Below are positions 9,056-17,700 of a DNA stretch of 64,000 nt, in pieces. Every line of letters starts with the position of its first letter. Position 1 is the first letter of the stretch. The position numbers and the translations under genes are program-made. The notes under the pieces were generated by a model that saw only the letters and a list, made by a program, of their open reading frames with translations, searched no databases and had not been told where the DNA came from. Where the stretch lies: positions 62,001 through 126,000 of the forward strand of contig NZ_SOEB01000012.1 in the NCBI RefSeq assembly GCF_004365965.1, written 5' to 3'. The stretch is from Rhodovulum visakhapatnamense. Its GTDB lineage: Bacteria > Pseudomonadota > Alphaproteobacteria > Rhodobacterales > Rhodobacteraceae.

Positions 9056-9720
9056 TCGGGGCGGCGGTCGAACTCTTGCGCCGGATCGCCGATCTGGGCG
9101 GTCCGGTCGTGCTGATCCTGATCGGGGTCTCGGTGCTGACGGTGGCGGTGGTGATCTACAAGCTCTGGCAATTCGCGGCGGCGGGTGTGGGCCGGCACCG
9201 GGCGCTCGCCGAGGCGGTGGTCGCCTGGGATGGCGGCGACCGGGGACTGGCGCGCGCCGCGCTGGGCAGATCGCGCAGCTATCTGCGCCCGGTGATCGAG
9301 CTTGCCATGTCGGGGCAGACGGATCCCGAGCGGCTGGGCGCCGAGGCCGAGGCCCGCTTCGCGCGGCTGGAACGCGGCTTCCGCCTGCTCGATTCGGTGG
9401 CGCAGCTCTCGCCGCTGCTGGGTCTCTTCGGCACGGTTCTGGGCATGATCGCGGCGTTTCAGGCGCTGCAGGCGGCGGGCACGCAGGTTGATCCGTCGAT
9501 CCTGGCGGGGGGCATCTGGGTGGCGCTGCTGACGACGGCTGTGGGGCTGGCGGTCGCGATGCCGACCGCGCTGATCCTGAGCTGGTTCGAAAGCCGGATG
9601 GAGGCCGAGCGGGTGCTGGCCGATACCGCGATCCACACCGTGCTGGCCCCGTCCCGGCCGCAAGGCGCGCCGCTTGCAGGCGCCGAGGCGGCAGCGCGGG
9701 CCGGGGCGATCCATGCGTAG
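9052..9720 (+). CDS. exbB: MotA/TolQ/ExbB proton channel protein
   Basis: A 222-residue inner-membrane protein, the pentameric channel subunit that couples proton flow to TonB movement. Three membrane spans are visible: about 17-38 (VVLILIGVSVLTVAVVIYKL), about 115-140 (SPLLGLFGTVLGMIAAFQAL) and about 152-178 (GIWVALLTTAVGLAVAMPTAL), with the family LLGLFGTVxGM motif in the second. It is shorter than E. coli ExbB at the N-terminus but complete in the core. The ATGA overlap with the upstream gene and the 8-bp overlap with exbD show tight coupling. Confidence 0.92.
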   Translation: MIGAAVELLRRIADLGGPVVLILIGVSVLTVAVVIYKLWQFAAAGVGRHRALAEAVVAWDGGDRGLARAALGRSRSYLRPVIELAMSGQTDPERLGAEAEARFARLERGFRLLDSVAQLSPLLGLFGTVLGMIAAFQALQAAGTQVDPSILAGGIWVALLTTAVGLAVAMPTALILSWFESRMEAERVLADTAIHTVLAPSRPQGAPLAGAEAAARAGAIHA

Positions 9721-10102
9721 GCGACGGCGGCCCTTGTCGCTTACGCCGCTCGTCGACGTGATCTTCTTGCTGCTGCTCTTCTTCATGCTGAGTTCGACCT
9801 TCACCCGCTTTGCCGAGATCGACCTCTCGGCCGCAGCGCCCGGCGGGGCTGTGGCCATGCCCGATACGAAACCGCTTTTCCTGCAGCTCGACCCCGAAGG
9901 GCTGCGGATGAACGGCCGCGACATGCCGCTTGAGGCTCTGGCCGACACCCTTGCCGGGGCTCCGGCCGAGGGTCCGGCGGAGGACGCGCAGCCGGTGCTG
10001 GTGGCGCTGCAGGGCGCGGTCAGCGCCCAGCGGCTGACCGATCTGCTGGTGGTGCTGCGCGCGGTGCCTGGCCTCCGCGTGACCGTTCTGGGGGCGTCAT
10101 GA
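9713..10102 (+). CDS. exbD: ExbD/TolR biopolymer transport protein (canonical)
   Basis: A 129-residue ExbD: short basic cytoplasmic tail (MRRRRRPLSL), one membrane helix with the essential Asp (LTPLVDVIFLLLLFFMLSST), then a periplasmic domain. The Asp in LVDV corresponds to the proton-conducting Asp25 of E. coli ExbD. It overlaps the end of exbB and is itself overlapped by a second exbD-like gene. With ExbB and TonB it should energise the TonB-dependent receptor encoded at 15.4-17.4 kb. Confidence 0.92.
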   Translation: MRRRRRPLSLTPLVDVIFLLLLFFMLSSTFTRFAEIDLSAAAPGGAVAMPDTKPLFLQLDPEGLRMNGRDMPLEALADTLAGAPAEGPAEDAQPVLVALQGAVSAQRLTDLLVVLRAVPGLRVTVLGAS

Positions 10103-10494
10103 CCGCGAAATCCCGACGCGCGCCGCGCGAACCGACCATCGCGCTGATCAACATCGTCTTTCTGCTGCTGATCTTCTTTCTGGTCGCGGGCACGCTGGCC
10201 GCGCCGCTCGACGCGACGCTGAAGCTCGTCGATACCGAAGGGCTGGAGGGGGCCGGCCCGGCCGATGCGCTGGTGCTGCATGCCGACGGACGGATCACCC
10301 GGCAGGGCGCCGAGATCACGCCCGAGGCCTTTGTCGAGGCGCTCGACCCCGATGCAGGGGCCGATACGGGCGCTACGGTGCGGGTTATCCCGGATCGTGA
10401 GGCGCCCGCCGCCGATCTGGTGGCGCTGGCGCGCGCGCTGCGCGCGGCCGGAGCCGGGCGGGTCGTGATCGTGACCGAACGGGGGCTGCGATGA
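10099..10494 (+). CDS. ExbD-like protein with Asn in place of the membrane Asp
   Basis: A 131-residue ExbD/TolR homologue: basic tail (MTAKSRRAPREP), one membrane helix (TIALINIVFLLLIFFLVAG) and a periplasmic domain of about 95 residues. Aligned with the upstream paralogue, LINIVFLLL sits on LVDVIFLLL, so the proton-carrying Asp is replaced by Asn. Known ExbD works as a dimer inside an ExbB pentamer, so this subunit may form an asymmetric ExbD/ExbD' pair; that is inference. ATGA overlaps at both ends show it is co-translated with exbD and tonB, arguing against a pseudogene. Confidence 0.85.
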   Translation: MTAKSRRAPREPTIALINIVFLLLIFFLVAGTLAAPLDATLKLVDTEGLEGAGPADALVLHADGRITRQGAEITPEAFVEALDPDAGADTGATVRVIPDREAPAADLVALARALRAAGAGRVVIVTERGLR

Positions 10495-11285
10495 TCCCGT
10501 CCTCCCGCGCGGGCAAGGTTCTGGCGCTGGGCCTCGCGCTTGGCGCCCATGGGGCGCTGGCTTTGGTGCTGGTGCCGCAGACCGAAACCCGGATGGAGGG
10601 CCGCGCGGGTGCCGTCGAGGCGGCGGTCGGCGCCAGTTTCGCCGACATGGCGGCGGGGCGGCTGACCGCCGAAAGCGCCGAAACCGTTGTCGAGGCCGCA
10701 GCCCCGCCCGAGCCGGTCGCGGCCCGGCTGCCCGACCCGGTCGAGGCGGTGCAGCCCGCGTCCGCCGAGGCCCTGCGCCCGCTACCCGAGGCCGCGCCGC
10801 AGCCGCAGCGCCCTGCGCCGCAGGCCGCCGAACAGCCCAAGCCGAAGGCCGCCGAGCCGCCGCCGCCCGAGACGGTGAAGGCCGAGCCCGAACCCGAGCC
10901 TCAGCGTCAGGCCGCGCCCCGGGGCAATGCCGACCGCAATGCCCGCGCCGGTCAGGCGGCGGGCACCGATCGGGCACAGGCTGCCACCAGCGGCCGGGGC
11001 GGCGCGACCGCCGAGTCCGGGAATGCCGCGGCCTCGAACTATCCGGGGCTGGTGATGCGGGCGCTGTCGCGGGTGCCGAAACCCCGCATCCGCGCGCGCG
11101 GCGCTGCCGTGGTGGCCTTCCGCCTCGGGGCCGATGGCAGCCTTGCCTCGGCCTCGGTGGCCCGCAGCTCGAGCTCGGCCGCGCTCGATCAGGCGGCGCT
11201 CCGGATCGTCCAGCGTGCGGCCCCCTTCCCGCCGCCGCCGCCGGGGGCCCAGCGCAGCTTTTCGATCCGGATCGAGGGGCGGTAG
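10491..11285 (+). CDS. tonB: TonB energy transducer
   Basis: A 264-residue TonB. A short N-terminal membrane helix (about 8-25, VLALGLALGAHGALALVLV) carries the conserved His-type face. A long Pro/Glu/Ala linker (about 60-150) spans the periplasm. The C-terminal domain (about 180-264, YPGLVMRALSRVPKPRIRA to FSIRIEGR) is the TonB_C fold that binds the receptor TonB box. It is the last gene of the operon. The convergent siderophore ABC operon ends 26 bp further on, so the two transcription units meet here. Confidence 0.9.
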   Translation: MIPSSRAGKVLALGLALGAHGALALVLVPQTETRMEGRAGAVEAAVGASFADMAAGRLTAESAETVVEAAAPPEPVAARLPDPVEAVQPASAEALRPLPEAAPQPQRPAPQAAEQPKPKAAEPPPPETVKAEPEPEPQRQAAPRGNADRNARAGQAAGTDRAQAATSGRGGATAESGNAAASNYPGLVMRALSRVPKPRIRARGAAVVAFRLGADGSLASASVARSSSSAALDQAALRIVQRAAPFPPPPPGAQRSFSIRIEGR

Positions 11286-11310
11286 GACGGGCCGCCGCAC
11301 AGGCCACGGT

Positions 11311-12072
11311 TCAGAGGGTCACGACCAGCTGGCGCCCGCGATGGGGGACGATCTCGAAGCGGGTGTCGAAGACCTCTTCGAGGATCTCGGCGCGCAGCAC
11401 CTCGTCGGCCCCGGCCGAGGCGATCACCCGGCCGTCCTTCATCGCCACCACCCGGTCGGCCCAAAGCGCGGCGGCGTTGATGTCATGCAGAACAACGACG
11501 ACCGCACGGCCGTCGGGGCCGGGGCGCGACAGGTCGTGCAGCCGGGCCATCAGGTCGCGCGCGTGGCGCGGGTCGAGCGCGTTCAGCGGCTCGTCAAGCA
11601 GCAGCCAGGGCGTCGCCTGGGCATAGGCCATGGCCACCATCGCGCGCTGGCGCTGGCCGCCCGACAGGGTGTCGAGAGGCCGCGCGGCCAGCGCGTCGAG
11701 CTCGAAGGCGGTCAGCGCTTCGGCGACGACGCGGGCATCCTCGGGGCCGGGCCGCCCGGCATGATGCGGCCAGCGGCCGAAGCCCACCAGCTCGGCCACC
11801 CGCAACCGGCTTGCGACCGTGGGCGATTGCTGCAACAGCGCCACCTGCCGCGCGCGCCGCCGGTCGGGCACCGCGAAAGGGTCGAGCCCGTCGATCCGCA
11901 CGGTTCCCGCGCCGGGTCGCGCGAGCCCCGCGATGCAGTGCAGCAAGGTCGATTTGCCCGCGCCGTTCGGCCCGATCAGCGCGGTGATGCCGCGCGGCGC
12001 GAGGTCCAGCCCGACCTCGTGCAGGATCGGCGTGGCACCGGCAGCGTAGGACAGCGATCGGACTTCGATCAT
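11311..12072 (-). CDS. Siderophore ABC transporter ATPase
   Basis: A 253-residue cytoplasmic ABC ATPase of the FepC/FatE group. Motifs: Walker A GPNGAGKST (about 34-42), Q-loop ALLQQSP, signature LSGGQRQR (about 137), Walker B LLLDEP, and switch His in VVVLHDINAA. It is the last gene of a four-gene operon (binding protein, two permeases, ATPase). Its ATG overlaps the stop of the upstream permease by 4 bp. The substrate is inferred to be a ferric siderophore from the operon's binding protein and the neighbouring tonB genes. Confidence 0.92.
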   Translation of the reverse strand: MIEVRSLSYAAGATPILHEVGLDLAPRGITALIGPNGAGKSTLLHCIAGLARPGAGTVRIDGLDPFAVPDRRRARQVALLQQSPTVASRLRVAELVGFGRWPHHAGRPGPEDARVVAEALTAFELDALAARPLDTLSGGQRQRAMVAMAYAQATPWLLLDEPLNALDPRHARDLMARLHDLSRPGPDGRAVVVVLHDINAAALWADRVVAMKDGRVIASAGADEVLRAEILEEVFDTRFEIVPHRGRQLVVTL

Positions 12073-13040
12073 GCGGATCTCCTGTTCAGGACGAGGGCGA
12101 GGAACAGCAGCCCGCCGAAGAATTCCACCAGCACGGCCAGCGTCGAGTGCAGGCCCAGAAGCCGCTCGAACACGAACTGCCCGGCGACGAGGATCGCGGC
12201 GCCCGACAGCCCGGCCGCGGGCAGCAGGACCGCATGGCGGTAGGTGCCCGCCAGCACCCGGCCCAGCGCCGCGGCGATGAGGCCCAGAAAGGTCACCGGC
12301 CCGACCAGCGCGGTCGCGACCGCGACCATCGCCGCGACCAGCATCAGGGCCGCGACCGCCAGCCGGTCATGGGCAAGGCCAAGCCCGCGCGCCGTCGGCC
12401 GACCCAGCGCCGCCACGTCGAGCGCGGGTGCCATGGCGATGGCCAGCGCGCCCGCCCCGACCAGAACGACGGCGGCCATCCAGAGCGCGCCGGTCGGCAC
12501 GGATCCGAAGCTGGCAAACATCGCCTGCTGGACCACGGCGAATTCGGAGGGGTCCAGCATCCGCTGGGCCAGCTCGGCCAGGCCGCGCAGCAGGACACCG
12601 AGGATCACCCCGGTCAGGATCATCCGCGTCACGTCGCCCGCGCCCCGCCGCAGCAACAGGCCGAACAGCGCGGTCGCGGCCAGCGTCAGCAGCGCGGTTT
12701 CGGCCAGGAACCGGCCGAACTCGGGCAAGAGCGCATAGCCAAGCCCGCCCAGCGTCGCGACCAGCGCGGTCTGCAGGAAGATGAACAGCGCGTCGATCCC
12801 GACGATCCCGGGGGTCAGAAGCCGGTTCGCGGCGACGGTCTGGAACAGCACCGTCGCCATGCCGGTGGCCGCGCCCACAAGGATCAACGCGGCCAGCCGG
12901 GTCGCGCGCAGCGACAGGATGAAGCCGGTCGGGCCGCGCAGATGCCAGAACAGGAACAGCAGCGACAGCGCCGCCAGCAGCCCGGCCAAGGCCCAGAGCC
13001 TGCGGGCGGGGCGGGGAAAGGTCCCGGCGGTCTCAGCCAT
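12069..13040 (-). CDS. FecCD-family siderophore permease (second subunit)
   Basis: A 323-residue integral inner-membrane permease with about nine to ten helices. FecCD landmarks are the RATRLAALILVGAATGMATVL block (N-terminal 'RLPR' position), TPGIVGIDALF, and GPVTFLGLIAAAL in the C-terminal half. The start at 13040 is chosen because its ATGGCTGA overlaps the stop of the first permease and gives a short charged N-terminus; an ATG at 13064 would lie inside the upstream gene. It is probably a heterodimer partner of the 13033-13992 product. Confidence 0.9.
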   Translation of the reverse strand: MAETAGTFPRPARRLWALAGLLAALSLLFLFWHLRGPTGFILSLRATRLAALILVGAATGMATVLFQTVAANRLLTPGIVGIDALFIFLQTALVATLGGLGYALLPEFGRFLAETALLTLAATALFGLLLRRGAGDVTRMILTGVILGVLLRGLAELAQRMLDPSEFAVVQQAMFASFGSVPTGALWMAAVVLVGAGALAIAMAPALDVAALGRPTARGLGLAHDRLAVAALMLVAAMVAVATALVGPVTFLGLIAAALGRVLAGTYRHAVLLPAAGLSGAAILVAGQFVFERLLGLHSTLAVLVEFFGGLLFLALVLNRRSA

Positions 13041-13992
13041 TGCGCGCCGGTCCCGGGGCGGCATAAAGCAGCCACAGAAAGACGCCCGCGCCGAAGACGC
13101 CGAAGACGGTGGCGGCCGGGATCTCGTAGGGCTCCCGCAGCACCCGGCCGAGGATGTCGGCGGCCAGAACCATGCCGGCGCCCCCGGCCGCGACCAGCGG
13201 CAGGTTGGCGCGCAGGTTGTCGCCGCGCCAGCGCGACACGAGGTTGGGTGCCACCAGCCCGACGAAGGGCAGGGCGCCGACCGTCACGATCACCAGCGCG
13301 GTGATCGCCGCGACCGCCACCAGACCCAGCGTGCGGGTCTGGGCATAGTTCAGCCCGAGGCTGCGCGCCTGGGTCTCGCCCAGACCCAGAAGGGTGATCC
13401 GGTCGGCCGCCGCATAGACCAGAAGCGCCAGCGCCGCGATGCCCCAAAGCAGCTCGTAGCGGCCCTGCACCACGCCCGAGAACTCGCCGAGCCGCCAGAT
13501 CCCCAGATACTGGACAAGATCGGTCGTCCAGGCCAGCCACAGCCCGGCCGAGCCGAGGATGCCGCCATAGATCAGGCCGACCAGCGGCAACAGCATCGGG
13601 TCCTGGCGCGGGATGCGGCGGGCGAGCGCCAAAAACCCCGCCGTTCCGATCAGCGCCGAAGCCGTCGCGGCCGCCATCTTCCAGACGGGCGCGGCGCCCG
13701 GCGCGATCAGGGTGACGCCCAGAAGGCCAAGCATCGCCGCCTCGGGGGTGCCGGTCAGGGCGGGCTCGACCAGCCGGTTCTGCACCGTCTGCTGGATCAC
13801 CACGCCCGCCAGCGCCAGCCCCATCCCGGCCAGAAGGGCTGCCGCCGTGCGTGGGAAGCGGCTGACCGCGATCAGCCAGCCGGTCCCGAGATCGCCCGAG
13901 AAAAGAGAGGCCGCGCCGATGCAGAGGCTCAGCCCCGCCAGCGCCGCAAGCGCGGTGCCGAGCCCCAGCCAGAGCCTCAGCCCGGCCGTCAT
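13033..13992 (-). CDS. FecCD-family siderophore permease (first subunit)
   Basis: A 319-residue polytopic permease. It begins MTAGLRLWLGLGTALAAL and carries VSRFPRTAAALLAGMGLALAG (RxPR motif), LGLGETQARSLGLNY (the cytoplasmic 'LGe-A-sLG' coupling block) and ALPFVGLVAPNL. It is complete and ordinary in length. It starts within the stop codon of the binding-protein gene (ATGA) and overlaps the next permease, as expected for a FatD/FatC-type pair. Confidence 0.92.
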   Translation of the reverse strand: MTAGLRLWLGLGTALAALAGLSLCIGAASLFSGDLGTGWLIAVSRFPRTAAALLAGMGLALAGVVIQQTVQNRLVEPALTGTPEAAMLGLLGVTLIAPGAAPVWKMAAATASALIGTAGFLALARRIPRQDPMLLPLVGLIYGGILGSAGLWLAWTTDLVQYLGIWRLGEFSGVVQGRYELLWGIAALALLVYAAADRITLLGLGETQARSLGLNYAQTRTLGLVAVAAITALVIVTVGALPFVGLVAPNLVSRWRGDNLRANLPLVAAGGAGMVLAADILGRVLREPYEIPAATVFGVFGAGVFLWLLYAAPGPARNG

Positions 13993-14897
13993 GGGCGGTC
14001 GGCGGAAAAGGCCGCGACGATTTCGTCGAGCGTGTGCATCATCGACTGAACGCCGCCGCCCGCGATATAAAGCGGCCCGCTGTCCAGATAGACGATCTGC
14101 CCGGCCCGTGCGGCCTCGGTGCCCCGGACCAGCACGTTGTCAAGCGTCGCCGCCGCCGCTTCGCCGCTGGCGCCGATGGCCGCGCCGCGGTCGATGGCGA
14201 GGATCCAGTCGGGGTCGGTCTCGGCCACGAATTCGAACGAGATCGCCTCGCCATGGGTTGTGGCGCCCAGATCGGGATGCGCCTCGGGCAGGCCCAAGGC
14301 GGTGTGCAGCCAGCCGAAGCGGCTGTCGCGCCCATAGGCCGAGATCTTGCCGCCATTGGTCAGCACGATCAGCGCGTCGCCCTTGCCCGCGACGGCTGCG
14401 CGGGCGGCGGCGATCCGGGCGTCGAGCGCGGCCTCGAGGGCTGCGGCCTCGGTCTCGCGGCCGAAGAGGCGGCCATAGGCCCGCAGCCGGGCGCGGGTCT
14501 CGGCCAGCATGTCCTGACCGGTCACGGTCATGTCGATGGTTGGCGCGATCCGCGCCAGCGCCGCGGCCTGCCCCGAGGACCGGCTGCCGACCACGATCAG
14601 GTCGGGATCGAGGATCGCGAGGGCCTCGAAATCGGGCTCGAAGAGCGTCCCGATCCGGGTCGCGCGGCTGGCGGTGGCGTCGAGATAGGGCAGGTAATGC
14701 GGCTCGGGCACGCCCGCGACGTCGACCCCCAGCGCGTCCAGCGTATCGAGCGCCGCGATGTCCATCACCGCCACCCGGGCGGGGTCGGCGGTCAGCTCGG
14801 CCGGGCCGGTGGCGGTCTCGACGGTGACCGTGCGGGCGGCTGCCGGCAGGCCGAGGCAAAGCGCCAGGGCCAGCGAAGCCAGACTGCGGCTCAGCAT
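13989..14897 (-). CDS. Siderophore-binding periplasmic protein (FatB/CeuE-like)
   Basis: A 302-residue type III substrate-binding protein. The signal peptide is LSRSLASLALALCLGLPAAA. The mature protein has VMDIAALDTLDALGVDVAG near its N-terminus and two lobes joined by a long helix, as in the FatB/CeuE/FpuA group that binds ferric catecholate siderophores. The ATG at 14897 follows a GGAAAGGACAC ribosome site; the much longer open frame upstream runs into the divergent gene. First gene of the ABC operon; the exact siderophore cannot be read from sequence. Confidence 0.9.
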   Translation of the reverse strand: MLSRSLASLALALCLGLPAAARTVTVETATGPAELTADPARVAVMDIAALDTLDALGVDVAGVPEPHYLPYLDATASRATRIGTLFEPDFEALAILDPDLIVVGSRSSGQAAALARIAPTIDMTVTGQDMLAETRARLRAYGRLFGRETEAAALEAALDARIAAARAAVAGKGDALIVLTNGGKISAYGRDSRFGWLHTALGLPEAHPDLGATTHGEAISFEFVAETDPDWILAIDRGAAIGASGEAAAATLDNVLVRGTEAARAGQIVYLDSGPLYIAGGGVQSMMHTLDEIVAAFSADRP

Positions 14898-15059
14898 GAT
14901 GTGTCCTTTCCTGCGATGGGGGCGACCGCTGACTGGCGGTGCGCTGGCGGTGTCCGGGGATCTTTTCGGGTAGCGGTGCCGTGACCGGTCAGGCCCGGAT
15001 AGCGCCTTGCCCTCGGCCGGGGCAAGACCTAAATCGACAGAAAAAGTCAGGAATGTAAC

Positions 15060-15362
15060 ATGACCCTTCTTCACGATACCGGCGTCTTTTCCACCCCCAA
15101 GGCGAGCAGCTATCTTCAGCAGCTCTGCAAGCATTTCGCCCATAAGGTCGCGGTCGAGTACGACACCGATCTGGGTCGGGTGGCGCTGCCCCCGGGCGAG
15201 GCCAGCCTCGAGGCCAGTGACGGGCTGCTGACCGTGACGGTCAGCGGGGCCGATCCCGCAGCGTTGGAACTTGCCCGCAACATCGTCGACAGCCATCTGG
15301 CGCGCTTTGCCTTTCGCGAAGGCTTCGAGAAGATGGACTGGCGGGGTGGCAAGGCGGCCTGA
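15060..15362 (+). CDS. DUF2218 protein
   Basis: A 100-residue cytosolic protein of the DUF2218 family, recognised by KASSYLQQLCKHFAHKVAV and the C-terminal HLARFAFREGFEKMDW. The family is commonly found beside siderophore uptake and reduction genes, but its biochemical role is not established. Here it sits alone between the divergent binding-protein gene and the convergent TonB-dependent receptor, so an iron-related role is inferred. AGGA precedes the ATG by 8 nt. Confidence 0.85.
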   Translation: MTLLHDTGVFSTPKASSYLQQLCKHFAHKVAVEYDTDLGRVALPPGEASLEASDGLLTVTVSGADPAALELARNIVDSHLARFAFREGFEKMDWRGGKAA

Positions 15363-15437
15363 ACCGTGCCGTCGGCCGGTCCGGGGCACGGCCTTGCAGG
15401 GACCCATCGGTCCGGCCATGCCCCGCCCCGTCCGGTG

Positions 15438-17387
15438 TCAGAACCGCCAGCGGGCGCTGACCCCGAAGGTCCGTCCCGGCTCGTTCAGCGCGACCACCCG
15501 GCTGAAGTCGATCCCGTCCGAGCTGCGGCTGGCATAGGTCTCGTCCAGCAGGTTGCGGATGTCGAACCGGATTTCGACCCCGTTCATCCGCGCGGGGGCA
15601 TAGGTCGCGTGAAGGTTCAGCACCTCATAGCCCGGAAGGTCGGTCGGCGTGTCGGTGTTCTTAAGGGCGATTTCCGCCGATCCGCCCAGCCGCCAGGCGG
15701 GCGTCAGGTCCAGCCCGCCTTCCAGCGCGATGATATGCCCGACCGGGCGGCCATAGTAATAGGACGTGGTGCCGACGGTGTCGCCGTCGAGTTTGACATC
15801 GGCATAGGTGTAGTTCAGCCGGGCGAAGCCGTCGCTGCCCTGCCAGCCGATCGACCCCTCGACCCCGCGCGAGCTGACATCGGCCCGCGCGCCGCGGTCG
15901 GCGCCGGTGGGCAGCACCGCGTTGAGATCGTCGATCCCGGTATAGAAGACCGCGCCGCTGACCGCCCAGGGACCGGTCTCATAGCGCAGGCCCAGGCGGC
16001 TTGCCTTGCTGCGCGAGGTGGTGAAGCCGTCATAGGTCCAGTCGCCGCCGAAATTGACCAGCGCCGCCTCGCCCAGCTCGTAGCCGCCCCAGGTCGAGGC
16101 GATCCCGGCATTCAGCGTCAGCCGTTCGGTCAGTACCACATCGACCGAGGCATTGGCGCTGAGCCCGCTGCCGTCGAACTCCTGTCCGTCGGCGGCGTCG
16201 AACTCCTGCATGTCATAGCGCAGCCCGTAGGAGACCGAGACCCTGTCGGTCAGGTCCTGGCGCGCCTGGGCGAAGAGGCCGATATTGGTCATGCTCTCCT
16301 TGCCCCGGCTGTCATAAGGGGCGGTGCCGCGCCCGCGCCCCTTGGCGGTCTCGTCGAAGAAGTCGAGCCCGGCGGTCAGGGTGCCGGTGCCGATCTGCCA
16401 TTCGTTGCTGGCGCTGCCGCTGAGGCTGGTATTGAGCCCCCAGGCTCCGATGACGTCGACCTCCTGCTCGTTATAGGACAGTTGCAGCTTGGGCGCGAAC
16501 CAGCCCTCGGGGGCCTCGTCGGTATAGCTGAGCGTGAACGAGCTGCGCCGGGCATAGCCGTCGACCATCACGCTGTCGCCCGAGGTCAGCCCGGCGAAAT
16601 CGGGCCGGATGAAGTAAAGCCCGTTGCCGCCCAGCTGCGCCGCCCGGCGCCCCTCGTCCTCGGTTTCCGAGGCGCTGAAGGTCAGCCGCTTGCCCGATTG
16701 CGAGGTGAAGCCCAGCTTGGCGGTGTAGGAGCTCAGGTCGGGCTCGGTCCCGCTCATGGTGGTGCCGTCGCCATCCTCGTACTCGCTGCCGATCTCGCGC
16801 GTGCCGCTCAGCAGGTAGTCAAGCCCGCCCTGCTGGCCGAAGACCGTCAGCGCGCTGCGCAGGTCGGTGCCGTTGGTTGACGTGCCGATGCTGGCGATGC
16901 CGCCGAAACTCTTGCCCGGCTCCAGCAGATCGCGGGCATCCTTGGTCTCGTAGGCGATGGACCCGGCCAGACCGCCGGGGCCGCCATCGGCCGGGGCAAG
17001 GCCCTTGGTCACCTCGACCCGTTTCAGCAATTCCGGGTCGATCAGCACGTTGCCGGTATGGTGGAAGGCGCCCTTGTTCTGGCGCGCGCCGTCGATGGTG
17101 ACCGACAGCAGGCTTTCCTCGATCCCGTTCACGAAGACCTTTTGCGCAATCGCCGCGCCGCCCCCCACCGTCACCGAGGCCTCGCCCTGAAAGACGTCCT
17201 TCACGCTGGACGGGTTGCGGTTTTCCAGGTCCTCGGCGGTGACCTCGGTATTGCCCAGAAGATCCTGGGCTTCGGCCCCCTCGATCCGCAGGGTGCCGAG
17301 ATAGGTCTGGTTGGTATCCTGGCCGAAAGCGGCGCTGCCTGCCCAGCAGGCGCCCAGAAGCAGCAGGCCTCGAGAGGTCCGGTTCAT
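15438..17387 (-). CDS. TonB-dependent outer-membrane receptor
   Basis: A 649-residue outer-membrane receptor. Signal peptide NRTSRGLLLLGACWAGSAAFG, then a TonB-box-like segment (QTYLGTLRIEG), a plug domain with VFVNGIEESLLSVTIDGARQ and IDPELLKRVEVTKG, and a 22-strand-type barrel ending in FGVSARWRF with terminal Phe, as needed for barrel assembly. Plug wording resembles the haem/siderophore receptor group. The start at 17387 is the ATG directly before the signal peptide; 99 upstream codons are not family-like. It faces DUF2218, and the exbB-tonB genes and siderophore ABC transporter nearby complete a ferric siderophore uptake path. Confidence 0.9.
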   Translation of the reverse strand: MNRTSRGLLLLGACWAGSAAFGQDTNQTYLGTLRIEGAEAQDLLGNTEVTAEDLENRNPSSVKDVFQGEASVTVGGGAAIAQKVFVNGIEESLLSVTIDGARQNKGAFHHTGNVLIDPELLKRVEVTKGLAPADGGPGGLAGSIAYETKDARDLLEPGKSFGGIASIGTSTNGTDLRSALTVFGQQGGLDYLLSGTREIGSEYEDGDGTTMSGTEPDLSSYTAKLGFTSQSGKRLTFSASETEDEGRRAAQLGGNGLYFIRPDFAGLTSGDSVMVDGYARRSSFTLSYTDEAPEGWFAPKLQLSYNEQEVDVIGAWGLNTSLSGSASNEWQIGTGTLTAGLDFFDETAKGRGRGTAPYDSRGKESMTNIGLFAQARQDLTDRVSVSYGLRYDMQEFDAADGQEFDGSGLSANASVDVVLTERLTLNAGIASTWGGYELGEAALVNFGGDWTYDGFTTSRSKASRLGLRYETGPWAVSGAVFYTGIDDLNAVLPTGADRGARADVSSRGVEGSIGWQGSDGFARLNYTYADVKLDGDTVGTTSYYYGRPVGHIIALEGGLDLTPAWRLGGSAEIALKNTDTPTDLPGYEVLNLHATYAPARMNGVEIRFDIRNLLDETYASRSSDGIDFSRVVALNEPGRTFGVSARWRF

Positions 17388-17700
17388 GCGTTGTCCCCAA
17401 TTCTGCGTGTCACATGGCTGGACAGCGCGTCCTGGGACGGGCGATCTGGCTTTCCGGTCCGCCGGGCGGTGCCGCGGCGAATATCCGACGATTTTTATCA
17501 GTCTTCGCGTACATACGAATTCGTGCCGCACATGCAAGAACGGATTCGGTCTTCCACGACCGAAGACGCACAAGGAAACCGCCCTGCGATGCAGGGACGG
17601 CGCGGTTTTGGGCATTTCGGTCCCTTCGACGCGCCGTTGCGTGGCGAAACGTCGCGACCCGTGGTTCAATCCGTTCTGCGGCATTGAGCCGCCGGGAATG
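17388..17700. other. Intergenic: divergent promoter region
   Basis: The 313 bp between the receptor start and the molybdenum operator hold no gene. The stretch 17490-17535 is AT-rich for this genome and is the likely receptor promoter. I see no convincing Fur, Irr or RirA box by eye. Confidence 0.4.

Noticed and set aside
8638-11307. An 889-codon reverse-strand frame across exbB-tonB
   Set aside because: It is antisense to five overlapping recognised genes and has no family features.
17388-17700. Fur, Irr or RirA box upstream of the TonB-dependent receptor
   Set aside because: No convincing dyad was found by eye, although iron control is expected.
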